Shown here: positions 20,567 through 30,839 of the stretch, in pieces | Layout of the letters: each line of letters starts with the position of its first letter | How positions within the stretch are numbered: position 1 is the stretch's first letter | Assembly (NCBI GenBank): GCA_037447655.1 | Contig: JBBHKE010002838.1 | Coordinates: 115,939-175,938 of the forward strand | Origin: Zygnema cylindricum | Taxonomy: Eukaryota > Streptophyta > Zygnematophyceae > Zygnematales > Zygnemataceae | Length of the DNA: 60,000 bases | Direction of reading: 5' to 3' | The notes under the pieces: generated by a model | The model's database searches: none | What the model saw: the letters and a program-made list of their open reading frames with translations, nothing else | Told to the model about the DNA's origin: nothing | Made by a program: the position numbers and the translations under genes

Positions 20567-21322
20567 TTATTTTGTTAACTTTAAATTTGCCTTATCTTTG
20601 ACTCTTTTCTCAAAGTGATTTTCTAACGCTTGCCAACATTTATGTGCGGTATTATGAATAAGAAAATAATTATGGAATGATCCGGTACAAATTTGGATCA
20701 ATCCATTCATGGCCGCCAAATCTTTCAATCTCCACAAATTTTGCGCCTTGGGATCTTTTGGCATTTTCTCCTTGCCATTGACGATCTTCCATTACTTCTT
20801 CAAAATGAGACTCGCCTTTACGTTCTTTTTCCAAATAGCGTAGTTAGATCCGTCGAAGATAACCGGCTTGCCTCCCATTCGAAAATATTCTTCTCCTTCC
20901 AACTCACTATCAAAATCAAAATCCTCTTCTAACTTTTTCTTTTTCATATATTTTTTATCATCATCCGAATTATCTGGCCTGCTACGAGAACTAGAGCTAG
21001 AGCTGCCTTCTGATTCATCTTTCACCAAAACATTTTCTTTTTTCACCTTTTTATCGTTTTCCTTCATAAATTTCTACCACTCTATATAAGTGTCTCTATC
21101 TAACCGAATGTCATAACTTTCCTTCTTTTTAGGCTGATCAAATCCAAAGGGCTTAGTTGGAAACAACTCCTCCGAATTTGGCGCAATTCCTTCACTGAAA
21201 CCGAATTCTCGTTCGCTACGATCCCGAGAAAATGGTTCGGGAGTCGGCGGATATCCCGAGGTCCCCATAGCCATCCTTGGTCCGAATGGAGAGGGTGTGT
21301 TCTTCTTTTTATTCCCTCCCAT
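20567..21322 (-). pseudogene. Copia-type gag N-terminal part, family C (interrupted)
   Basis: One reading frame runs from ATG at 21322 to 20567 and is broken only by in-frame stops at 21074-21076 and 20792-20794. It starts MGGNKKKNTPSPFGPRM, has a Ser/Asp/Lys-rich middle, then GKPVIFDGSNYAIWKKNVKA and, after the second stop, NLWRLKDLAAMNGL and CWQALENHFEKRVKDKANL. This is the usual copia gag order (FDG.NY..W, later A...W..L...F). The frame stops at 20567 near the LysM gene, and no pol follows, so the internal region is truncated. Confidence 0.75.
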
Positions 21323-21356
21323 GCTTAGCTCACTAGATCGTCAATATAGAACTAGC

Positions 21357-21372
21357 CTGCACCAATACCAAT
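21357..21372 (-). other. Primer-binding site, family C
   Basis: Immediately after the LTR end, the minus strand reads ATTGGTATTGGTGCAGG. This resembles the 3'-end complement of initiator tRNA-Met (TGGTATCAGAG), with mismatches. The sister copy at 25640-25655 fits better. Confidence 0.6.
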
Positions 21373-22213
21373 TGAAAGGATCGAAAACACAATCGAAATG
21401 TGTAGAAAAATGGACAAAGTACACAATGCGGAAGCGAATGTAATAAAATGTCAACTATCAACAAGCTCACATTTCATACATTAAATTCTCATAAACATAG
21501 ATAGAGACATCACGTAATTCAGAAGAGGAAATCAGACATTAATTCTCATACATTAACTCTACAATAATTTCTCATTAGGTTAGACCTAATTCCTTACTAG
21601 CTAGCATTTTTAACTTAGTCCCCAGATTACATCTCGACGTCTTATTCTAGAAGCGTCATATGTACTTGGACACAAAATAGAGTAAGACGGAAACAGAAAC
21701 TACTCAAAACTAAATATCTAGAAGTTGAGTACTTTAACTACAACGAAGTCTTCACGAAACAAAATTGCGGCACGAACCAAAGTACTAGAAGTCCCGTTTA
21801 AAAACGAAAAAGACCAAACCGTTCACACTTAAACAAACGAAACTGAAAATTACTAATGATATGACGCGTGACAAAACTAACCCATACTAAAAATGAACCA
21901 ACATTGACATTTAAATCCCACATTGCAATCCTAACAGAACCGACTTGAACTACGCGCTACAACTAGAAAACTCAAATGCTAACCGACTTAAACCACACGG
22001 TATGTTAGAAATTAAGTGAACCGAAACTACAAAACAATTTCCACGTCACTTCTATGGTACTACTCAAACTTACGTGAAACGAAACAAAACGAACAATCAA
22101 TTTCTACGTCACTTCAAATATCTAACGACGAAACTACTTCGTCGCTGGTCGTCGTTGCTTTAGCTACGAGAATGTCTCGTCGCTAAATGAGTTCTCAGTA
22201 CTAAATCCTAACA
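21373..22213 (-). repeat. LTR, copia family C
   Basis: On the minus strand it begins TGTTAGGATTTAGTACTGAG (22213 downwards) and ends GATCCTTTCA at 21373, with TG and CA termini and a length of 841 bp. The purine run GTAAGAGGGGGAG just before it looks like a polypurine tract. A primer site and gag follow, so internal sequence flanks this LTR on both sides. The first 240 bases match 34915-35183 closely. Confidence 0.75.
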
Positions 22214-25069
22214 CTCCCCCTCTTACTAAGACACTCAAAGCCCCCTCTTACTCCATGCCTACTAATTTCTTTCCCATTTCATATACTTCTTTTTGATGCT
22301 GTCAGTACACGCTCAAAAGAACGTACGCAAACGTCAACCGGAAAACTCCTCGACAAAATGGAACAAATTTGGCCGTACAAATGTACGCCGCAACCCAAAA
22401 ACAAATATACTCCTCGAATCATAACAAATACCACTACGATCACTATGACACAAAACCGTACAGTGACCGGAACCCTCCGTACATACAATTCAAGTAAGAC
22501 AAGACACAAATAACTATGACACACAAAATCAACATTCAAACCAAGCGGACAATGGTTGCTAAGGTGCCAACTGACGCTAACACAAATCCCACGACGTAAA
22601 ACCTAACAATTCCCCTTTGAATGTGAGAATTATCGAACCACCACCTTAACTTCAAAATAACGTAAACGAACTTCCACAAAATAACAAAAGACAAACTGGA
22701 CGACCGCGCTATAGACACGCGACGGCTGATTACAAAATTAAGTCTAACAACCCCCCTCTCAAACTTGTAATCATTACACCAATCACAACTTAAAACTTCC
22801 CCTCCGTAAAACGCCATGAAACAAACTTAAGAGATAAATTAAAACACCGGATTAATGTACGAAACAAAGCATCAAATGTCCGACGTAAGAAACACTTATA
22901 TCTCCTCGCGATTTTCCATAAGCCCCAAATCGAGTAATCCTCCCACAGAATCCTCGCAAACTTCAATCAACTCCAAATGTTGTAGCCCCTTTTGAAATGT
23001 TACAACTTGATTGCGAATTTTTCCTTCAATCACCACTCAAAATTCATCCGTAACTTCGCGCGTCAAAATTCACGCATATGCCACATGGCGCTTCTCCATT
23101 TGTTCTTAGAATCTCAAAAGAAAACATATTGCCGCTCCAAACGAAAAAAAACGGTAACAGGGCGGTGAAATTTCAAAATCAAAATAAATGAAAATTCCAC
23201 GCCGCAAATCCACGTCAAATAAATCCGCGTCACAACCTCCATCAAAATTAGCAATTCCAAATAATTCTTTTCCGTCAACTGGAACCATAGTCACATCCAC
23301 ATGGTACCAATAAGGTACGAGAAGATCCGCATAATTCCACTTCGAATAACTCTGCGACCGAAAAAATCTGATGACGACCAAAAGCAACCGCCAAAAAATA
23401 TCTTGCAAGGAAATGTACTGCAAACTCCAAAGTACAAGGGGCACTAACGCCCTGTACGAAACGATCACTCCTCCTTCACAGATACGTCAAAATAAAATAA
23501 TGTAGATTCAACTCCAGATCTCAACAACCAATAATAATTCACGTAGCGATTTAGGTAACCGCCGTACCATTTTAGGCTTCCCTGTAACAATCGAAGAGAT
23601 TGCCGTACAAAACTTCACCTCAAAATTACACCACATTACAATGTTGAACCAAAAAAAAGATACCAACAAAAGAACTTAACGACCATACAAAAGTTCGGCG
23701 TTTTGACAAAGTTAGAAAATGACCGAAACAGCTGGCGAAATACTGGTCTCGTTCTAATATGGAACATCACTTCTTCCTCCTCTTCTTTGTCAAAAAATGA
23801 CCAAAACAACCGGTAAAGATATCGGTCTTTGTTTCCAACACGAAACTCCTCCTCTTCTTCCTCTAATCATGGAAACATTAAAACTTTACATCAACGAATT
23901 CCACAAAAAAATTGTGTTGCCACACCATTCACCTCGATTCACTTCGATTCACTTCTTCAATAAATAAACGTACAAAAGTACGAAATAAAACTCCCTCCAA
24001 AAATGGATCTTCAAAATGTCGAGATTCATTTTCAACTCACAACAACACGTTTACTTTCTTCATAAAACACTCTTTTTTACCTCAGTTGATATATCACATT
24101 AACACATTTCATTCCTCCTTAAAATTTTTAATCTTCTTCTCTTCACTCTTCCTTCCACTTCTACAACGTTGAAGCTTAATTGTGAACTCGATGTAAAACC
24201 TTGAAATTTCAGAGAATTGGAATCAGGATTCCCATCACACCAATTATCAATTTCAATTTCAATGTCACTCTTAATGTCACAACTTGTTCTCTAATTTCTC
24301 CATCGGATGTGGAAATGCTATTTCTCCTCCAATTCTGAATTAGAAATGTCCAAGAAAATATAAATTTTCCACTCATTAAAACTCAAAGTTTTCTTTCAAT
24401 TTCTCTTCTCCACTCATCTAATCAATCATTAACATAACCGAAATAAATTCCAAATTCATAACCACCAATCAAGGCGGTGATCTACATTGCGATCGCCTCG
24501 GTCGCCTTATGCACGACCTCTTCCTCCACCAAAATAATTTAAGTAACATTGAGGAATAATATATCCCCGAACTCCATAATGTCACCAGTATTCCTCGGAA
24601 TTTTACGTGACAGTTTACCTCTTCTCTTTCTCCTCTTTCTTCAAACAATTGTCTCCTCGACACTCATCTTCATCTCTATCGAAATAGAGATCCACATTAT
24701 CCGGCAGATGACTCTTCCCCTTTCTTTCTCTAATAGGACATCAATATACCACATCAATTTGTCGAACACTTTCGGAAATTAATCTTCCAAATAACTCGGG
24801 CCTCCATATATCCGAGATTCTTCCAAATTAAACTAAAAAAAAAACTGAATGGTTTCTCCAAAACAAAAAAAATAAAGCCGCCATGGGGAAAATATTATTT
24901 CTCTTCCTTCACAAAAAATAATCTCTCTCTATCTCCTTTGCATCTCTACTCTTCTCTCCTTCTTTCAAACCGGAACAAGAATCCGATTTCTCCTTTTTTC
25001 ATCATCTTCTTCATCTTCGTCAATTCCTTTTTTTCATCCTCCTTTTAATCCTCACTCTTTTCTCTCTCA
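22214..25069 (-). other. Internal region of family C element, no pol seen
   Basis: Between the two family C LTRs this 2.9-kb stretch has only short frames on both strands and no RT, integrase or protease motif. It is AC/T-rich on the + strand, with CTTC-rich DNA at 24880-25070. I infer a non-autonomous (LARD-like) internal region. The small frames at 22279-22817 and 23106-23468 have no recognisable domain. Confidence 0.5.
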
Positions 25070-25262
25070 TCAAATCACTCTTCTTAATACACTTCTCATC
25101 ACACTTTTCTTCACTCCTCTCTTCAATTTTCCTTCTTCTTCATCTTCGTCAATTCCTTTTTTATTCATCCTCCTTTTAATCCTCACTCTTTTCTCTCTCA
25201 TCAAATCACTCTTCTTAATACACTTCTCATCACACTTTTCTTCACTCCTCTCTTCAATTTTT
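25006..25262. repeat. 129-bp tandem duplication inside family C gag
   Basis: The segment from CTTCATCTTCGTCAATTCC to CTCTCTTCAATTTT occurs twice in tandem (about 25006-25134 and 25135-25262), nearly identical apart from a small indel in a T-run. It falls in the 3' part of the acidic gag-like frame. Confidence 0.85.
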
Positions 25263-25603
25263 AATTCCATCTTTTCTTCTTCGCCTTCTTCGCCTTCTTC
25301 GCCTTCTTCGACTTCTTCAACTTTTTCGAACTCTTCTTCTTTGACTTCAGAATAAGTATCACCTCTATCCGGATCGGGATCCGGTTCATTCATCAAAGGA
25401 TAAATGAATTTTCTTCCTCCCATCTCAATCTGAATTCTCACATCGACATAAAGGGTAAACTTGTAGAACAAGTCACACAACACCTCCTCCGAACTTCTTT
25501 CACCTCCAAATCTAACTTGGCCAAAAGGACGAGTAGGAAGGGTCGCCTCATATTGAGCCTCTCTAAACTTGAATGACCACAAATCCTCCTTATTTCCTTC
25601 CAT
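25070..25603 (-). CDS. Acidic gag-position ORF of family C element
   Basis: This 177-residue open frame starts 52 bases inside the LTR, in the gag position. It reads MEGNKEDLWSFKFREAQYEA, then NEPDPDPDRGDTYSEV and a long Glu/Gly tract (EEGEEGEEGEE), then Lys/Arg/Glu-rich sequence. It lacks the FDG.NY..W gag signature of the sister frame at 20567-21322. It may be a diverged or chimeric leader protein of a non-autonomous element. The function is unknown. Confidence 0.45.
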   Translation of the reverse strand: MEGNKEDLWSFKFREAQYEATLPTRPFGQVRFGGERSSEEVLCDLFYKFTLYVDVRIQIEMGGRKFIYPLMNEPDPDPDRGDTYSEVKEEEFEKVEEVEEGEEGEEGEEEKMELKIEERSEEKCDEKCIKKSDLMREKRVRIKRRMNKKGIDEDEEEGKLKRGVKKSVMRSVLRRVI

Positions 25604-25639
25604 CTCTCCATCATCCTAACACTCATGGAGCACTACATC

Positions 25640-25655
25640 CTGCTCCGATACCAAT
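25640..25655 (-). other. Primer-binding site (initiator tRNA-Met 3' end)
   Basis: The minus strand reads ATTGGTATCGGAGCAGG right after the LTR end. TGGTATCGGAG differs from the plant initiator tRNA-Met 3'-end complement TGGTATCAGAG at one base. This is the usual priming mode of plant copia elements. Confidence 0.8.
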
Positions 25656-26129
25656 TGAAAGGATCTTTACAATAATAAACTTAGTGCAAATGCCAGCGGA
25701 AGCATAAATGACAAAACACACACAAGAGAAATATAACCCCAAGAAAGTCAATATATTCCAAAGGGAAACTTTTCTTACATAATTTCCTCACACCCTCAAA
25801 ACGCACTTATTTCTAACTCCTCTTAATCATATAAAAGATAATCTTCACTAACCTCCTCTAACTCCTCAAGAAACATCACAAAGCTATCAAACTACCTTAA
25901 CTCCTTGAACTCCTTTATAATCTACTAGGAGGATCAACTCTCGCCAAATTGATAAAAACCTCTCTCTCACTACGCCTCAATATGAGGCGACTTCAAACGT
26001 CACGTAACAATACCACGGTACACGATTAGAAACGCGTAAGAGTCAACGTGGTGAAAACATCCGACCAACAACTATCAACCGACTTGAACTACACGATACG
26101 ACTAGACAAGTCAACCACGTACCGACTTC
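25656..26129 (-). repeat. Family C LTR, 3' half (split by insertion)
   Basis: It starts (plus) TGAAAGGATC, like 21373, and is interrupted at 26129 by a copia-3 LTR. The missing half is at 34915-35183. The left border ...GACTTC and right border ACTTGAACC suggest a short target duplication ACTT(C/G). Confidence 0.7.
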
Positions 26130-27148
26130 TGAAATTCTGTGTCCTCCATTGGACTACAGAATACAGGAAGCCTCTAGATAGTATTTAACTAACCCACTCT
26201 AAGCCACGACCACTGCTGCCCAAGAAGGCAAACTGACAATTTGACTGCCTCCTTGTTCAGCCTGGACTCCCCTGAGTCCGTAGCAAAAAGAATCACTGAA
26301 AACGGCCAACCAGCCAATAAGGTATGAGGCACTAAAAATGCCAATTTGTACAAACTCTCAAAGGGAGAGGTGACTACCTACCAAAATTTTCTAAGTCCTG
26401 ATTCCTTCTAATAACTTCTATCTACTGAAGTACAGACCAATCAAATTACTGTACCGTACAAAAAGTACTACTGCCGGTGTACCTTTTGTACGGCCTATGT
26501 ACGACAAGGCTATTAAGTGGACGCGTGTCTGCTTTTTACTTGTCCGTACATTCCTCGGAATTCCTATGACCCAATGTCATCTCTCCATGTGGCTCCAGGT
26601 CATGCCACGTCACAAAACGCCAAGGTGACCACTCTAGGATTTCGGCGATGACGTGCGCCGTCGGATTCGTAATGAGACGTAATCTTAACCGTTATAATTA
26701 CTTGCGAGATATTTGTTTCGCTGTCAAACAAATGCGAGGTATTCATTCTGAAATGATGTCGTACTAAAACTGTATCTATGCACGCCGTATCTTGTTTTAG
26801 TTAAATGGATTTCTTACTTCCTAAATGTATATATATCTATCATACTCTATAGCACTTAGCATTGATCCTAGTCTAGTAGGATAAAGCTGACCGCTATCGG
26901 CCAACTTGACGAACCGCAGGTTCTAGGTTCAAATCCCGGGTCCGTCATGACTATTTTTAGTAACCTACTAAAAATAACTACCTGTTTTAACTAAGGCAGC
27001 CATGGATCAACCACCTTCTCTATCCTTCAATGACTACAACAAGTATGGGGGCTAGAGAAAGGAGGTGGAGGCAGGCTGTCTGTTCTTTTTCCTTTTTTCT
27101 AACATATTTAAACCTAGAAAATACTATAGAAATCTATGAATTTCAACA
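26130..27148 (-). repeat. Copia-3 LTR, left (3') copy
   Basis: The LTR is 1019 bp. Its sense (minus) sequence starts TGTTGAAATTCATAG at 27148 and ends ...AGAATTTCA at 26130. The polypurine run AAAATAAGGGGAG lies directly before the sense start (complement at 27149-27161). It contains a conserved hairpin GGACTCCCCTGAGTCC near 26264 and an antisense Pol III A box (26869-26880) and B box (26926-26936). Its right part is nearly identical to 34489-34914. Confidence 0.88.
26869..26936 (+). promoter_or_regulatory. tRNA-like Pol III A/B boxes inside copia-3 LTR
   Basis: TAGTCTAGTAGG (26869-26880) matches the A-box consensus TRGYNNARNNGG at every position. GGTTCAAATCC (26926-26936) matches the B box GGTTCRANNCC exactly. 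The spacing is 45 bp. The segment between can form an anticodon-arm-like stem (TGACCG...CGGCCA). The acceptor arm does not pair well, so this is not a functional tRNA gene. The same boxes occur at 28378-28445, 34635-34702 and 42015-42082, always antisense to the LTR. Confidence 0.75.
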
Positions 27149-27636
27149 CTCCCCTTATTTTCTAGTCTAATTTTAATTTTTCTTTTAACCCGCATTTCTC
27201 CCGACAATATTTTAATTTAGGAGAGGGCACAGGTTTGGTCATCATGTCAGCCACCATTTTTTCATCAGGTCTATACACAAGATTTATAATTTTATTTTCA
27301 ACTTTTTCTCTTACGAACCTTAATCTTATGTCCATATGTTTTGCTTTGAAATGGTGTTTTGGATTGGCTGCGATTGCGATTGCAGCTTGATTATCGCAAA
27401 AGATTTCATGCACTCCCTCCTTCATATATCCCAGTTCTTGCAACAATGACTTCACCCACATTAGTTCTTTTACAGTAGAACAAGACGCCATATACTCAGC
27501 CTAAGGTGGACGTTTCACTTGTCCACTGACGATACCCCAGTATCGTTTTTCACACAAAGCTCCCATCATCATGGCTTCCCAATAGATGAACCCAGATCCA
27601 TTGAAGGTGGGCACCCTAGAGGGTGGGCCTATAACC
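27149..27636 (-). pseudogene. Copia-3 internal region, gag joined to RNase H by deletion
   Basis: In sense order the region starts with a primer site, then SRVPTFNGSGFIYWEAMMMG, the first gag residues. After KRPP and TAG it changes directly to EYMASCSTVKELMWVKSLLQ and the rest of RNase H (27162-27491: CDNQAAIAIAANPKHHFKAK, HMDIRLRFVREKV, ADMMTKPVPSPKLKYCR). Everything between (most of gag, protease, integrase, RT) is gone. The RNase H C-terminus is open and ends normally. With two LTRs, a primer site and a polypurine tract this is a short deletion derivative. Confidence 0.85.
27622..27636 (-). other. Half-tRNA-type primer-binding site, copia-3
   Basis: Directly abutting the LTR, the minus strand reads GGTTATAGGCCCACC. 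This is complementary, with one mismatch, to the anticodon stem-loop segment GGTGGGCCCATAACC of eukaryotic initiator tRNA-Met, not to its 3' end. Drosophila copia is known to prime from such a cleaved half-tRNA. Confidence 0.65.
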
Positions 27637-28655
27637 TGCAATTCTGTGTCCTCCATTGGACTACAAAATACAGGAAGCCTCTAGATAGTATTTAACTAAC
27701 CCACTTCAAGCCACAACCACTGCTGCCCAAAAAGGCAAACTGACAATTTGACTGCACCCCTATGCAGCTTGGACTCCCCTGAGTCCGTAGCAAAAAGAAT
27801 CACTGAAAACGGCCAACCATCTGATAAGTCATGAGGCACCAAAAATGCCAATTTGTAAAAAAATCTCAAAGGGAGAGGTGACTACCTACCAAAATTTTCT
27901 AAGTCCTGATTCCTTCTAATAACTTCTATCTACTGAAGTACAGACCAATCAAATTACTATACCGTACCAAAAAGTACTACTGCCGGTGTACCTTTTGTAC
28001 GGCCTATGTACGACAAGGCTATTAAGTGGGCGTGTGTCTGCTTTTTATTTGTCCGTACATTCCTCGGAATTCCTATGACCAAATGTCATCTCTCAACGTG
28101 GCTCCAGGTCATGCCACGTCAGAAAACGCCAAGGTGACCACTGTGGAATTTCGGCGATGACGTGCGCCGTCAGATTCGTAATGAGACGTAATCTTAACGG
28201 TTATAATTACTTGCGAGATATTTGGTTCGCTGTCAACCAAATGTGAGGTATTCATTTTGAAATGATGTCGTACTAAAACTGTATCTATGTACGCCGTATC
28301 TAGTTTTAGTTAAATGGATTTCTTACTTCCTAAATGTAAATATATCTATCATACTCTATAGCACTTACAATTCGTCCTAGTCTAGTAGGATAAAGCTGAT
28401 CGATATCGGCAAACTTGACGAACCGCAGGTTCCGGGTTCAAATCTTGGGTTTGTCAAGACTATTTTTAGTAACCTTCTAAAAATAACTGCTTATTTAACT
28501 AAGGCAGCCATGGATCAACCACCTTCTCTATCCTTCAGTGACTACAAAAAGTATAGGGGCTAGAGAAAGGAGGTGAAGGCAGGCTGTGTGTCCTTTTTCT
28601 TTTTCCTAACATATTTAAACCTAGAAAATACTATAGAAATCTATGAATTTCAACA
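27637..28655 (-). repeat. Copia-3 LTR, right (5') copy
   Basis: The LTR is 1019 bp, plus-strand ends TGCAATTC...TTTCAACA. AAGTG follows on the right (28656-28660), and AAGTG also precedes the LTR at 33896, so the original insertion site was in a copia-1 RNase H gene with a 5-bp duplication. The A box is at 28378-28389. The B box at 28435-28445 has one change (GGTTCAAATCT). Confidence 0.88.
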
Positions 28656-28790
28656 AAGTGTTCTCTAGAGTGATTAAATTATGCTATTTGCCAGATGCAA
28701 AAATGGTTGCAGAAATATGCTCACTAATGCTCTTCCTGCTCCTAAGCTAAAGTACTGTAGAGACGTAGTGGGATTAAGTGAATAGCTAAG
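28656..28790 (+). pseudogene. Copia-1 RNase H C-terminal end
   Basis: After the AAGTG duplication, frames read CYLPDAKMVAE and PAPKLKYCRDVVGLSE before a stop, the normal end of copia RNase H, with one frame change. The upstream part of this gene is not adjacent; it lies at 33113-33895. About 160 bp of TGCTGCGCT-rich DNA and the polypurine/LTR junction follow. Confidence 0.75.
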
Positions 28791-28950
28791 TTGCTGCACT
28801 GCTATACTGCCATGCTGCGCAGGTCTAATAACGGGAATGTAATGGGAAAAGGTGACTTGCTAAAATTGATACGTTGCTATGTTGCAATGCTGCGCTAGTT
28901 TGACATCGAAGTTGCGCTGGCATACTGAGTGTAAAGCTTTACGGGAAAGT

Positions 28951-29785
28951 TGTTTTTGGAAAGCTTTAAGTCTCATCAAATTTATAGGATGGCGGAAAAA
29001 TAGATCTATAAAGACACGCGTCGTCACTTGAAGCAGAGTGCAAGTTTTTGAATGGTATCGACAACGCAACTGCGACGCAGATAGAACAAGCGTTGCTGCG
29101 GTTATTTTTGATATGGTCTGTACGGACGAACGCAACCTGCGACGCAACGGGACAAACGCAATTGCGGATACTTTGGTATAAGACAACGCAGTTGCTTCGC
29201 AACACGACAAACGCAGTTGCGGCAGTTTTTGGTATGGGACAGCGAAGCTGCTACGAAGGTGCAAATATTTAAATGTGATTACGAATCAAGCTGCGATGCT
29301 ACGGTTGATATGAATCAAGTCAACACACGAGATTCATAAGAGAATAATTAAGTGACTCAACAGCCGGATGGGTGTACCCAGACAATTGTCATTAAGCCAG
29401 GCAACAAGTATTTGAACAAATCACCTGTATAGGATTCTCAGTAATATTGATTGTACAGTGATAGATTAGTTTTAGCGTGATTAGGAGCACTTAGACCTTA
29501 GTTGCAGTTTAGTTCTTTTGGACGTATCTTTTAGGAACACTAGTATCGGCGGTAGAGCACTATGAAGTAAGACAAGGAAGTGAAGAGTATAAGACTTAGG
29601 ACGTAGAAGATTTTATGTATCTAGACTTCCAGACTTTGAAATCTACAAACTGTTTTTCGGAAACTTCTGAGTTGCATATCTTGGTGTATGATAGATCGAT
29701 TGAGCTGAAACTTTGAGAGTTGTGAGTCTTTAAGATATTCTATACTGTGTTATAGTTTGAAGTAGTTTTGTTTATTGGATCAGAT
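28951..29785 (+). repeat. Copia-1 LTR (single copy)
   Basis: The start TGTTTTTGGAAAGCTTTA and the following DNA match the LTR starts at 46540 and 51195 (TGTTGATTTTG...AAGCTTTACGTC). The 3' border is approximate. GGATCAGATTTGGTGAGC near 29782 is a weak initiator-tRNA-Met-like primer site. The U3 region holds CAACGCAACTGCGACGCAG-type repeats. This is the only LTR of the copia-1 copy, and internal sequence lies on both sides. Confidence 0.7.
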
Positions 29786-29847
29786 TTGGTGAGCTGTAGA
29801 AAACAGCTGTTTAATAAGATTCTTGATAAGCTTTAGTGAGTGAGATT

Positions 29848-30830
29848 ATGTCTACTTCCACTAATACTTCTAATGCTTCACCTGCTCCACTAGTCGTAGA
29901 ACAACATGTTATGGGCCCACACCGAGAATTCCTATTTTCTCGGGAGAAAAATATGCGTATTGGGCGGATATGGTGGAAACACACTTCGAAAATGTTAATC
30001 TTTTAGATATTTTGGATAATTCACTGGCGGAATCAGATCCGTCTTGGTCAAAGAAAAATTCGCAAGCTCGGTCAATTTTGAAATTCTGTATTTTATAAGA
30101 ATTGGCTATGTAACGGATTAAAATGAAAAAGGCGATCGATCTCTGGAAATCTCTCAAGGATGATTTTGAAAAGGCTAATGTTCAGAAAGAACTATTTTTG
30201 GCTGGACGAATTTGGGACTACAAATACACGGGTGGCACAATGGCATAATATTGTAATAAATTTCGAATACTAAATGATTCTCATGCTTGTGCAGGCGGAT
30301 CTTTTCCTCAGTTTCAGCAGGCTGCTTTGCTAATTAGGGGTCTTCCTAATACTATGAGAGCAGCGTCTGATAGGCTGAAACAAAAAGATAAAGCTAGCTG
30401 GACACTATTGTTAGCTATTAATGTGATTTTGGAAGAGGAGGCAGATTCTAAAATTCTTCATGGTGAAAAACAAGTAGAAGCATTTAGCACAGAATTTGAC
30501 AAAAAAACTCAGTTTAATCAACAAAAAAACAGTTTAATCAGAATCAGAATCAGTTTAGACAGTTTAATCCAAGAGGAAATAGACAATTTTTTAATGCTTG
30601 TTTTTAGTGTAATGAAAAGGGTCATGGATACAAATTCTGTCCTAAGCTTAAGAAATCTAATGAAACACGTCTATATAGGCCTGGATGGCAGCAGAGCTAG
30701 TTTCATCAAGGCTTCACGCGATCATCACAACGAGGAAATGCACTATTCTCGGTGTCTTCATCTCATCACGACGAGTCACTTTCACTCTCTAACGAAGAGG
30801 ATGTTGATCTATTTGCTATGACGGCAGCGA
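29848..30830 (+). pseudogene. Copia-1 gag (broken)
   Basis: The frame starts at ATG 29848 (MSTSTNTSNASPAPLVVEQ). After a frame change the gag core reads KYAYWADMVETHFENVNLLD and WSKKNSQARSILKFC, with stops near 30097 and 30112, then LWKSLKDDFEKANVQKELFL and, from 30327, LIRGLPNTMRAASDRLK. A CX2CX4HX4C knuckle (CNEKGHGYKFC near 30610) has a stop inside it. Gag packages the element RNA; this copy could not make it whole. Confidence 0.8.
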
Positions 30831-30839
30831 TCGAGGGCG

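Noticed and set aside
25070-25603. Host acidic nuclear protein
   Set aside because: It starts just after an LTR and an initiator-tRNA primer site, so it is part of the retroelement.
26860-26950. Functional tRNA gene
   Set aside because: A and B boxes are perfect, but the acceptor arm does not pair and the variable region is abnormal. The unit is repeated within LTRs.
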